From the NCBI GenBank assembly GCA_007844125.1, contig CM017573.1, forward strand, positions 186,001 to 250,000: 64,000 bases of DNA, written 5' to 3'. The notes beneath the pieces are model-generated. The model was not told where the DNA came from. It searched no databases and saw only the letters and a program-made list of their open reading frames with translations. This stretch comes from Sinonovacula constricta (taxonomy: Eukaryota; Mollusca; Bivalvia; Cardiida; Solecurtidae). Both the position numbers and the translations under genes were made by a program. Within the stretch, counting starts at the first letter, position 1; each line of letters starts with the position of its first letter. This document shows positions 43,580 through 54,202 of the stretch, piece by piece.

Positions 43580-43760
43580 ACGGGCTTCCGTGACTGAGTG
43601 GTTATAGTAACTGACTTTTAACTCATCAGCCCTCACCTGTTGGTACGAGTCCCGGTCTCCGCCAACAGCTAGACGTCGCCAGCATGGCCATTTCTGTGTC
43701 GGTATGGTGTATCTAGAACATAGCAATTACATAGCAATTATATAGCAATTATATAGCAAT
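43580..43760 (+). mobile_element. tRNA-derived SINE, family D (Lys-like head)
   Basis: The head from about 43,581 reads TGACTGAGTGGTTATAGTA (box A region), then an anticodon-arm-like CTGACTTTTAACTCATCAG whose loop would expose TTT. GGTACGAGTCCCGG (box B) follows. The element ends in four near-identical ATAGCAATTA/T tail repeats around 43,721-43,761. A live tRNA is unlikely because the arms do not all pair. Confidence 0.65.
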
Positions 43761-43954
43761 TAAATTGATTCTTTTAACATCTAATCAGATATATTTATTC
43801 GATTATATTGTTATTTTTTATATTATATTATACTTTTATTTCACAAACTTGTGTGTTAAAATGAATGGTATAGTATGTGCTATTTATATTTTTTTTACTG
43901 TAATACTTCAGAATACACTGTAAGTCTAAATCACTTTTTAGTGTTGGTTTTTGT

Positions 43955-44085
43955 TTTTGAAATACATTGCAGCGACTATTTAAAATCATTATAGCAACGT
44001 CAAGCTTTTTGGTGGAGGAAGACCCCAGACAAATAACTGGGTAGAACCACCGGCGCACCGGAAGTCAGCTGGAAGACCTTTTTAA
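43955..44085 (-). mobile_element. tRNA-derived SINE, family A, truncated
   Basis: Carries the tail and core of family A (ATTATAGCAACGTCAAGCTT, GGAGGAAGACCCCAGACAAA, GTAGAACCACCGGCGCACC) but stops before box B. Confidence 0.75.
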
Positions 44086-44089
44086 AGTG

Positions 44090-45540
44090 TTGGTTACACT
44101 AATTGATTAAGGATTGTTGTAACTGGCATTTTTCAAAATTAACAAGTGAAAACAATAAAATTAAATAATCGTTATGAGAGATTAATAAATTCCATTATCT
44201 TGAACTAACTCTATTGACAGTGTTAGTCGCACTTCTGATGCGACTTATAAAAATTTAGAAGAAGAAGAAGAAATTATTGGTAATTTCTTTTCTTAAGAAG
44301 AAGGACGCGATTGCTTTAACTTTGCATTATGTATGTCGTCCTATTTTACAATGCCACAAGTATAGTGCCTTACAGTTTTTTCTTCTAAGGGTAATTAAAG
44401 ATGATTTTTAGCAACTAGAAAACTGCATCTACAATGTGACATGACAATTTAGTTACCAAACACCGATTTGGAGTCCATGGTAGCAACACTTTGAAAAATT
44501 CGATGATTTTATTTAGTATTTACCTCCCTTTAATAGAGATCTCCTTGCTGTTTCTATATATAGCCGCGACGACATCAAAGTACCGAGAGGCCATTGTGTG
44601 CTTAGCTGGACTGACATAAAGAGCAAACGCCTATGTTACTTAGATGTCTTCACAACTGTTCCACTCTTAGATAAAATGAATACAAGAAAAGGTTGATAAA
44701 GAGCATCAAAGCCGCGGGAAAATAATGTAAAAAAAAAGAATGTTGTAAACAGAGCATTTAACAAAATATAATGTTTTCGCAATGCAGTTGCATATATGAA
44801 CCTTAACGATCTTATACCTTAGACCAACATTTACACTATTGATTAACATAACAACTCATTTAGTATATATACATGTTCTGTTTTAATAAATAAATCGTCA
44901 TCCAAATCAACCATCCATAAAATACTCTTAATTAATACACGATAATTTACCGTTTAATACTTAAGAAATTTTCCCGATTTGTTGGTCATTACAATTTGTA
45001 CCGACATTGTTTCGTATATGAGCTCACTTACTTTGTATGTATTGATCCAAGTATGTACTTAAGGGCGCATATAAGTCGTTATTACTGGTCATTAAATGTA
45101 GACATATGTAAAACCATATAAAATGTATCTTTCTGTTATTCATAGCACATCAATTTCAGTCGGAAACAAAATATTGAACTAGATATCTATCTGTAAATTT
45201 ATATTTGGCACATTTTACATTAGCATCGTTTGACCAAAAACACACGAGTGTTTGGAAACCAAAAAAGGATGGAAAAGGCTTAACTACAGTACAATATGCG
45301 TTGGAATTAGCTTGTATACCTATCGCGAATTGACAGACCATTTCTGCATTAAATGTGCAGACACTAAATACATAGTAATCATATAACGTACAACAAAACA
45401 GTTTAAATCCTAACAAAACTTGAATTACGAAGAAACTTTACATATCTATCTATTAAAATGTTTCTGCATAAGTATGTGATAATTAGTGCAGTCTGCCTTT
45501 GCAGACGAATTAGTACAGCCTTGTAATATAAAAACAAGAA
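44090..45540. other. Non-coding, no feature recognised
   Basis: AT-rich, with a short GAA run near 44,262. No supported exon. Confidence 0.55.
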
Positions 45541-45640
45541 TCAGCAATTTAAGACATAGAGTAACGGGACCGCTGACTCGTGACGTCACACTATATACTC
45601 TATATAAATAGGATGAATCATAGACATATATTAACGGGAC
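45541..45640 (+). promoter_or_regulatory. CRE/TATA promoter-like module, copy 1
   Basis: Contains the palindromic CRE TGACGTCA inside GACTCGTGACGTCACACTAT, followed by TATATAAATAGG, then a GC-richer stretch with GCAGCGCCACCACCGGGA. The same module, reversed, sits at the centre of the large inverted repeat at 50.8 kb. Orientation implies transcription to the right. Confidence 0.5.
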
Positions 45641-47370
45641 CGCCGACTTCGCAAGGTGCGCGAATATCTTCCATTTTCGCAGCGCCACCACCGGGATTTA
45701 AAGAAAGACATCCGGTCGGGGTTTCCCATACAAAACAATAGCGTAACGCTGACACATATAACAGAGATTTGAAGAAAAACAGCCACGGAAAATGAATCAA
45801 CTTGAAAATGGATTGAAGGTAAATATCTTCTTTGTATGTGTATTCATTGCCTGCTTTTAGTTTTCCATGAATCGGTAGTAAACATATATCGTAACCACGT
45901 GTAAACAAAGAACCCGAATTCTGAATGAATCATAGACAACGTCCCATTTAGGCCCAATTTTCGTTGCCCTTTTTTTCCATAAATACTTCCATAGCTAATA
46001 CTGTGTAACTGGTGGTATTTATTATGGCTTGTATTTGCCAAAACTGCACGGAGAAAGACATAATATTTAATCAAAATAAATAAGTCCTTGTTTGGAGACA
46101 CAGGAGGAAGACTGCGCAAAGAATGTTGGTGGAAAAGTTTACGTGTTTAAGGGATCTCAAATTGGAAAGAAAAAAGAACCACGATCAACTTTTAATATTT
46201 GAACACAAGTATAATTAGATTATACTGTTTCCTATAGAGTATGCACTTAATTGTCTTTGTATACTGATTTCAGGAATAAGACAATGCTGATGAATCCCCT
46301 GACCCAGAGACGTCTCTGCCCTGTGCCTGAACAAAACATTACTCTGAGACGTTCAACTAGTACAAGGGAACTTAAACACATCTTGGAGCCAGAATTTTTC
46401 CAGACAATATTAAAATTACTATTGAGTTGTTAGATGTCAACATTTTTTTATTATATCAGAACATTTTAGAAAAAGATCACATAAAACAACTAACAACATT
46501 GAAGGTGTGGTCTTCTTTGTGTGTGTTTAATTTTGATATATATCCTACATTATTGACAGAGCTTATTACCTACTGCTGACATATAGTTTTAACATGTCAT
46601 ATCAAGGGAACACTGGTTTACATATTTTAGTACACTAATTATAAATTGAGTAAATGTAGAAACTCCATTATCTGAATTGTTTATGTATGTTTGATGCAGT
46701 AATTTAAGTTTATTTTTATTGACAGAATGATTCTCTATTGTTGTATGTTGTTTTGACAATGTAAACATGCCAAAGTTCAGAGTTAAACTAGTCACAACAA
46801 TGCATGTATGTTTTAAGTATAAACAAATAAAAATATATAGTTTAATCATACATTTGTATTGACTGGGAATAAGCTTTATTTGTTTTTCTGATTCAGTCTG
46901 CATTTTTAAAACATAAAGCAATTAGCTAAAATTTGCTTCTTTTTTTCAGGTTGTATTTTATTATCCCCGTCATAGGTGAATTTGCTAAAATAACAAACAT
47001 GCCAATTTAACAAATGATATATGTTTTAGTTGCAGTAGGGTTATTTATCAACTAAACTGAATCAGTTAAGAGCCGTTGCATAAGTAACAATACAAAACCA
47101 AGGCCTAACTCAAACACTATTTAATACTTAATATAAGAAATAATTGGGTCCATGATTTAAAACTAACAAAGTGTCTGTATTAATTTACAACCTGCTTAAG
47201 TCCCTACTTTACATATATTATAACATTTCTTCTTACAGTGTGAAAACTTTCAACATGGCTCAAGGGTTTAAAACTATTAAATCCTGCATCCAGAGAGATG
47301 ACACGCTTACTTGCTCTGGCTTTTAGCATACTTTTTAATTAATGTTGTCAGAACAAACAAGAATAAATAT
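45640..47370 (+). other. Possible spliced transcription unit downstream of promoter copy 1
   Basis: A donor (ATTGAAG|GTAAATATC) lies after 45,818. Acceptors lie before 46,274 (CTGATTTCAG) and before 47,239 (TTTCTTCTTACAG). The 46,274 segment has an open run containing LTQRRLCPVPEQNITLRR. The 47,239 segment reads VKTFNMAQGFKTIKSCIQRD with a stop, then AATAAA near 47,362. I could not join these into one consistent protein, so this may be a decayed gene or a non-coding RNA. Confidence 0.3.
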
Positions 47371-48372
47371 GTATTACTAATCATTTTATTCTTTTTCCAT
47401 TTCATTCATGTTAAGGTGTTTAAGCAAGAAAACAGCTTTATATATAATGTGCAGAAAATATTTTAATGTGGAATGAAAAATGCATTTATGACAGATAAAT
47501 ACAAATACCTATAAATTTAAATATACAGACAATGATTATGCAACACCATTGTCTTTTTAATAGAAATAAAAGTCAAATTATTTATTATACATGTAGTTGT
47601 TTCTCATCAAATCTTAATAATTATATGTATAATAATAGCACATATTTCATTATCCCTTTACCATTTGATATAAATTGTCCATGTGCAAGCACTCGATAAA
47701 TGTGCCTTTAAGCGGTTCTTTTAAAGTTTTAAACATATGATATGGTAAGTAAATTAGATTCTTCTGCTATGCTGATGTTTGTCAACTGTCAAATTATTTT
47801 GTAGATTATATTAAGAAATAAACAATATTTAACCTAATCCTGCCTTGTGATGTGTTAAAACAGTTTTATGAAAAGTAAAATTTAAGAAATGGTCTACCAC
47901 TTAGAAAGCAATACTGAAACAGACTGAAAATTCAAAATCTTTTGATAATATTTAATCTTTTTCAAAGGACTGCAAATAACTGATTATTTCCTCTCTGCCT
48001 TCCTGACAGTTGTGCTTCTGTTGGCTGGCCCTTGGTGTTGAATTTAAAGGTAAACCGTCTTTGAAGAAATGGTTCATGTCAAGGTAACTGAAAAAATAAA
48101 AGTATCCTATACAGCCATAATACAGGTTTCAGCTTTAAATGAAAAGTTGCAGTAACCCGCCTAACCTCTTTGGTTCCATTCCTAGTCTGGACAAATACAT
48201 TTATCATTCATTCACCAATAATAATATAAAACAAAACATACAAAATTAGAACAAAAATATAAAGATCTAGTTATGTCCTAATTTTATGTGACACACAAAA
48301 TCTTTGCAGGGTAAATCCTACCTACAATTATAATCATGGTTTATTGTTATTAAAACTTTTTTGACAATACAA

Positions 48373-48630
48373 TTAATGGTGGTATCCAAAAGTTTAGACT
48401 AATTACTGATGTCATCTAGCCAAGTGAAAAGTGAAGGACAACACCCCAATCATCATTACAAATAGCATTTCCTACCTGAGAGACTGCATTTACTAATATT
48501 TAAGGCAGTTCAAAAATTGTCCTAACTTGGACTAAATAGTGAGTTTATGCAAAAAAGTTGTGCCAAAATTCCCAAAACAGTCGGTGAGATATATGTAATT
48601 TATTTAGACAAAGTCGGATACCATCTTTAA
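48373..48630 (+). mobile_element. MITE-like family M in the left palindrome arm
   Basis: Ends TTAATGGTGGTATCCAAAAG and GTCGGATACCATCTTTAA match the family termini. It mirrors 52,471-52,795, so it was present before the inverted duplication. Confidence 0.7.
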
Positions 48631-48688
48631 TATATAAACATCTGATATTTTTATTAATATAATATATATAAATATAATTTAATAGAAA

Positions 48689-48945
48689 TGTGGAAAGTCG
48701 ATTTTGTAAAAAAAAAAGTTATTCTGTGCCATTCAATGGCAAAGTGGTATCAAAATTTTATTAACTACTGACTGACTTTGAATACAAGTATAATTGTATA
48801 ATCTGACAGTATAGAAATTTTGAAGGTCGATTTTGAAAAAAAAATTATTCTGTGCCATTCAATAGCAAAGTGGTATCAAAATTTTATTAACTGCTGACTA
48901 GCTTTGAATACAAGTATAACTGTATAATCTGACAGTATACACATA
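48689..48945 (+). repeat. Tandem duplication of about 122 bp, left arm only
   Basis: Two successive copies, each with TTATTCTGTGCCATTCAAT, AAAGTGGTATCAAAATTTTA and GTATAATCTGACAGTATA. The right arm has a single, more diverged counterpart at about 52,315-52,440. Confidence 0.85.
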
Positions 48946-49389
48946 CTTTTTTAGCGAAATGGCATTTATTAAACCAAGAAATTCCTAATAGGTGTGTTAA
49001 TGTTTAATAAGTATCAGATTTTTACATTCAGATGATTCTTTGCATTAGCTGAACCTCTTGGTAGTAGGTTTAATCTGTCAAAACCAAATGCCTTTATGTG
49101 GACCGAAAAGCTTTTTCACAAGATTTGGCAAACGGTCTAAAAGTAGAGGAGTGAGACAGAAGACTGTGAAGGCTTCAACTATGATAAAAATACGCATTCA
49201 TAACATTATTTTATGCACTTCCTCTTTTTAAAGTTTTTTACATGCCAAGATTGAAAAATAATGCTTATATTCAATCTCAGAGATTAGAAAGACAAAATTG
49301 ATAGAGACACAGCACCTGGCATCAAAATACATGTGCACTGTAGTGTTTTAAGTAAACCATATTACCTCTAATAGCACTTCAATGCGTGG

Positions 49390-49560
49390 GTTTGGGTCTT
49401 GGTCAGGACAAGAACTATCGGGTTGGAAGGTTTTCCAGCTAACCTGCTGTGTGCTGGTGGTTCTGCCCAAACATAAATCTAGGGTATTCCTCACCAATAA
49501 TAAGCTGGACATCACCAATCTAACCATAACTATGTCAGTGCAATGTAACAAACAACAAAA
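49390..49560 (+). mobile_element. SINE family A remnant in the left arm
   Basis: In reverse complement it shows GGCAGAACCACCAGCACAC, GTTAGCTGGAAAACCTTCC and a mutated box B (CCAAACCCA). The right arm mirrors it near 51,750. Confidence 0.6.
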
Positions 49561-50782
49561 AAATCATAAAAAACCTATGCACAGCGTTCAGCAAAATACA
49601 GATTAGCTGTCTCAAAATAAATTTTAATGAGGTAAATTATTTAAGGTATAGATTCTGAATTACCTTGCAAATGCCTTGGGTGGCTTTACACCCTCTAACC
49701 ATGTGTTCAAGTGTGGAAGGAATTCATTTTGCAGGCACTGTAAGTAAAATTGCATATAATGTAAAAAAAATCACATGAATGAGGCACATATATACTACAA
49801 TGACAACCTGAAATTTTTGTGAGTAAGTCAAGGAAAGTATTGCTATATTTGTGTCTAGCACATCCACCCCAAAAGAGGGCGCTCAAAGTTAAAAGCTTGA
49901 TCCTAAGATGTGACCTTAAACAGTGGAACATGCATCTGGAAGTTCAATTTCTTGACAACACTCAAACTAAAGGTTATACAACACTAGTCTCAGAATAAAA
50001 TTATTGGGTTTAATTGATGTCAGGTGTTCATGGCAGGAAACCACAGAAAAGGCAGCACTATATTTGTTTCAAATTATTCATTGAAAACAAGAGTAACGGA
50101 AGTGGTAGGTTTGATTCTATAAATGGTTCTATTTCATAAATGATAAAAATTAATAGATTAGACCCCATCCCCTTCTGCCAACTACAAGCTGAAAAGTAAA
50201 AAAATAATAAAGCAATAAAAAAATTCCATAGAAAATAAAGCATATATATGTACAAAAAAAAAAACACTTCTATAAGTTTCAGACATGATTTGTTGTTAAG
50301 GATAAACTAATCTAGAAGTTTAAACTGAATAGTTACTATTCACCACAATGGAAACCGAAAGTAGAACAAGGTTTTCTGACAGCTGCTATTGACGTGCTGA
50401 TTTTCGATTTAGCCATCTATTTAGCATGAAAATAAACGTAAAATGACTTATTATATATAACGATAAACCATAATATTTAGATTAAAAACAACAACAAACG
50501 AATAAAGAAATAACATACCACGACAGAAGGTTCGAGGTGGGCGGGGCAGATGTGCGTTGTGTCTGGATTAGCAGTAAAATCTGAACGACTATAAACAAGA
50601 AATAGTGTCCCCACCACTCTTGTTTGGTAAAACCCTTTGGAAGTTATAATTTCACATCCTAGTACCCCCATTAACATGAGATTTACATGTTTTTTCATTA
50701 ATGTTAACACAGCTTTCAGCTTTCCGTCTATTTATTTAGTTTACACCGGAAGTTTTCTATGACTCCCGATGATGGCGCTGCG

Positions 50783-50867
50783 ACGGATTCAACCTATTTA
50801 TATAGAGTATATAGCGTGACGTCACGAGTCAGCGGTCCCGTTATTATATGTCTATGGATGAATTCAT
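50783..50867 (-). promoter_or_regulatory. CRE/TATA promoter-like module, copy 2, at the palindrome centre
   Basis: On the minus strand this reads CAGCGGTCCCGTTA-like... GACTCGTGACGTCACGCTAT ... TATATAAATAGG, nearly identical to 45,541-45,640. It points into the left arm, so only the left-arm gene copy keeps its promoter. Confidence 0.5.
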
Positions 50868-51739
50868 CTCAGCGCCATCACCGGGAGTCATAGAAAAAAG
50901 GCGGGGACATTATTTCTTGATGATAATCGTTCAGATTTTAGTTCTAACCCAGACACGACGCACATCTGCTTCGCCTATTTCGAGTCTGCTGTCATGGAAT
51001 GTTATTTCTTTATTCGTTTATTGTGTTTTTAATCTGATGACTAAGGTTAATCTTAATATATAATCAGTCATTTACTTTTATTTTCCAGGTGAATAGGTAG
51101 CTAAATCGAAAATCAACATTTCAATAGCAATTGTTAGAAAACCTTGTTCTACTTTCGGTTTCCATTGTGATAAATAGTTACTGTTCATTTTAAATTTCTT
51201 GATTAGATTATCCTAAACAAAAAAATCATGTCTGGAACTTTTACATGTGTATTATTTCTTTGTACATATATATGCTTTATTTTCCATGGATAAAAGGTAT
51301 TGTTGTGCCTTATTTTCTTTTACTATGCAGCCTGCAATGGGCAGAAGGAGGTGGGGTCTAATCTATTCATTTTTTATCTTTTATGGAAAAGAACCATTTT
51401 CTAGAATCAAACATACCACTTCTGTTACTAATGTAACCAATGATTAATTTGAAACAAACATAGCTCTGCCTTTTCTATGGTTTCATGCCATGAACATCTG
51501 ACATATCAATTAAACCCAATAATTTATTCTGAGGCCAGTATTGTATAACCTTCACTTTGAGTGTATTCAAGAAATTGAACTACTAGTGTATGTGCCACTG
51601 TTTAAGGACACGTCTTATGATCAAGCTTTTAACTTTGAGTGCTCGCTTTCTGGGGTGGATGTGCTGGACACAAATAAAGCAATACATTCCTTGACTTACA
51701 ATAACATTCAGTTTCAGGTTGGTGAAGGAAGACTTTAGA

Positions 51740-51870
51740 TTTTTGTCTGGACAGAACCACCGGCAGACAGCAGGTTAACTGGGAAACTTTCCACCTGATA
51801 GTTCTTGTCTTTACCGGTACCCGAACCCATGCATTGAATGGCTATGCCGCTAGGAAGTTACAAGTCATTT
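51740..51870 (-). mobile_element. SINE family A remnant in the right arm
   Basis: ACAGAACCACCGGCAGACAG, TTAACTGGGAAACTTTCC and GCTATGCCGCTAGG match the family A core and box A region. Mirror of the left-arm copy. Confidence 0.6.
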
Positions 51871-52470
51871 GTATTGTTTACTTTAAACACTTTACAGTGT
51901 ACATGTATTTTGATGTCATGTGCTGTGTCTCTATCAAGTTTGTCTTACGAATATCAGACATAACATATAAACATTAATTTTCAATCTTGGCATGTACAAA
52001 TATGAAAGAAGAAATTGTATAAAATAATATTATTTATGCATATCTGTTCTCTTTTTTGTAGTTGTAGCCTTTACAGTCTTCTGTTTCACTCTTCTACTTT
52101 CTGCGCAGACCTTTTGCCAAATCATGTGAAAGAGCTTTTCGGTCCATACAGAGGCGTTCAGTTTCGACAGATTAAACCTTCTACCAAGAGGTTCAGGTAA
52201 TGGAAATAATCATCTGAATGTAAAAATCTGATACATATTAAATTAAACACAGCTATTGGGCATTTCTTAGTGCTAATAAATGCCATTTTACTAAAAAGAA
52301 GTATATACACTATCAAATAATACAATTATACCTGTATTTAAATTTAGTCAGTAGTTAATAAGATTTTGATACCACTTTGCTATTGAATGGCACATAATGG
52401 CACAGAATAACTTGTTTGTTCAAAATAGACCTTTGAGATTTCTGCTTTTTATAAATCAGATCATTATACA

Positions 52471-52795
52471 TCAAAGGTAGTTACCGACTTTGTCTAAATC
52501 AGATACATGTGTAATATCTCACCCCTGTTTTGGGGAGTTTTGGCATAACTTAATGCATTAATTCACTCTTTAGTCCAAGTAAGGTTCAAGAAAGGACAAT
52601 TTTTTAAAACTACGTTAATTATTACTAAATGCAGTCTCTCAGGTAGGAAATGCATATTTGTAATGATGAGTTGGGTGTTGTGCTTCACTTTTCACTGGGC
52701 TAGAGGACTTCATTTGCTGGATGTTTTAAGGTAACAATATTTGATTTGACAGTTTGAAGAATAAATTGGTCTAAACTTTTGGATACTACAATTAA
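52471..52795 (-). mobile_element. MITE-like family M in the right palindrome arm
   Basis: Starts TCAAAGGTAGTTACCGACTT and ends TTGGATACTACAATTAA. It retains about 65 bp that the left-arm copy has lost. Confidence 0.65.
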
Positions 52796-53669
52796 TTGTA
52801 TTGTCAAAAAGGTTTTAATAACAATAAAGCATGATGTTAAGTATAGGTTGGATTTACCCCAGAAAGATATTTTTGTGAGACAACTGTCACATAAATCTAG
52901 GACATAACGAGATTTTAATACTTTTGTACTAATTTTGTATGTTTTGTTTATATTATTATCAGTGAATGAAGGGGTCCGATAATAAATCTATTTGTCCAGA
53001 CAACAACTGGAACCAAAGAGATTAGGCGGGTTACAGCAACATTCCATATACAGCCGAAACCTTTAAAGCATATTTTTTCAGTTACCATGACAAGAACCAT
53101 TTCTTCAGAGACAGTTAACCCTTAAATTCAACGCCATGGGCCAGCCAACAGAAGCACAACTGTCAGGAAGGGAGAGAAGAAATATCAGTTCTTTGCAGTC
53201 CTTTGAAAAAAGATTAAATATATTATAAAAATATTTCAATTTTTCAGTCTGGTTCAGTAATGCATTCTTAGTGATATACCATTTTTTAAATTTTACTTTT
53301 CTAACACATCACAGGGCAGGATTATGTTGAATATTGTTTATTTATAAATATAATCTACAGAATAATTTGACAGTTAACAAACATAAACATAACAGAGCAA
53401 CCTATCTTGCTTTTCATATCTAATGGCTGGCATAATCATGTTTTTGAATGTTATCAAAACAACTGTTTAAAATGTATTTTACTGAGATTCAATTACAAGT
53501 TTAAAACTTTAAAAGAACCACTGAACACATTTATCGAGTACTTACATGTAATAATTTATATCATATATGGTGTAGGGAGATTGAAACATGTGCTATTGTT
53601 ATACGTATAATTATTAATATTTCACGAGTAGATCAACTTATGAGAAACAACTTTAAAAACTGTTTGACC

Positions 53670-54200
53670 TTTGTTTTCGATTAAGGTTAAGAAAGTGTAA
53701 AAGAAAATATATAGAATCAACACTACGGATGAGTTGTATACTTTAACGTAGACGTGTAAACCACAAATTTTAAGAATACTCTCCATCCAGTTTTGAATTT
53801 ATGGATATTTTTGTATCCTCTATAGGTGAAGTGTTTTTCTATTGAGTATCATTTGGAAACAAGATATAGCATTAGACAAACCAACCAAACATGGTACTTG
53901 ATTGGTTTGACTAAACCTATCCCAAATATGTAATTTATTGTTTACAAACCTAACGCGTTCAAGACTGATTTTCCCATCTTAACTGTATTGTACTTTATTG
54001 CAAAAATCGCCAAGCTCTTGATAGCCACACGATTTACTTCAGAGGTACACAAACTGTTATATAAAGTATTTTGGCTGCTGCTGCAAAATAAAAAAAATAA
54101 TTTCTTTACGTAGATTTGATATTTGTAGACTTTGAATATACCAGGTAATGAAATTGTAATCAAATTTAGCACAAATCATTCAATTAAAATTCATTACCAA
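53670..54200. other. Non-coding spacer
   Basis: AT-rich sequence between the palindrome and the transposase fragment. I found no helix-turn-helix N-terminal region that would complete the transposase. Confidence 0.5.
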
Positions 54201-54202
54201 AA

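Larger units (their letters stand above)
47952..50588 (-). pseudogene. THAP-like gene remnant, left-arm copy
   Basis: Exon-like blocks on the minus strand: (i) about 50,588-50,519, reading RSDFTANPDTTHICPAHLEPS with a GTATGT donor. The C-x2-H ending after an RxDF motif resembles the second half of a THAP zinc finger. (ii) 49,737-49,664, with clean AG and GT borders, reading LQNEFLPHLNTWLEGVKPPK. (iii) about 49,136-49,049, whose donor is CT instead of the GT seen in the right arm. (iv) 48,087-47,952, after a TTTTTTCAG acceptor, reading YLDMNHFFKDGLPLN to a TAA. THAP plus block ii would fit a P-element/THAP9-like protein, but that is weak. No intact THAP N-terminal cysteines were found. Confidence 0.45.
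47580..50782 (+). repeat. Left arm of a large imperfect palindrome
   Basis: Reverse-complements to the 50,868-53,665 arm. Paired landmarks: GACAGTTGTGCTTCTGTTGG (48,006) with CCAACAGAAGCACAACTGTC (53,145); GGAAACCGAAAGTAGAACAA (50,350) with TTGTTCTACTTTCGGTTTCC (51,141); GATGGCGCTG (50,771) with CAGCGCCATC (50,871). Arms are diverged and differ by indels. Confidence 0.9.
50925..53160 (+). pseudogene. THAP-like gene remnant, right-arm copy
   Basis: Mirror of the left copy but more decayed. The THAP-like block reads RSDFSSNPDTTHICFAYFES, so the zinc-ligand His has become Tyr and the donor GT is GA. The 74-bp exon is absent. The block at about 52,109-52,197 keeps both splice borders (TGCGCAG and AG|GTAATG). 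The last block, near 53,070, has an early TAA. Confidence 0.45.
50868..53665 (-). repeat. Right arm of the large imperfect palindrome
   Basis: Mirror of the left arm, shorter by several hundred bases. It lacks the 74-bp exon found in the left arm at 49,664-49,737, about 115 bp next to the centre, and one unit of the 122-bp tandem duplication. Confidence 0.9.

Noticed and set aside
43580..43680. Functional tRNA-Lys gene
   Set aside because: Box A, box B and a TTT loop are present, but the acceptor and other arms do not pair and a SINE-like tail follows.
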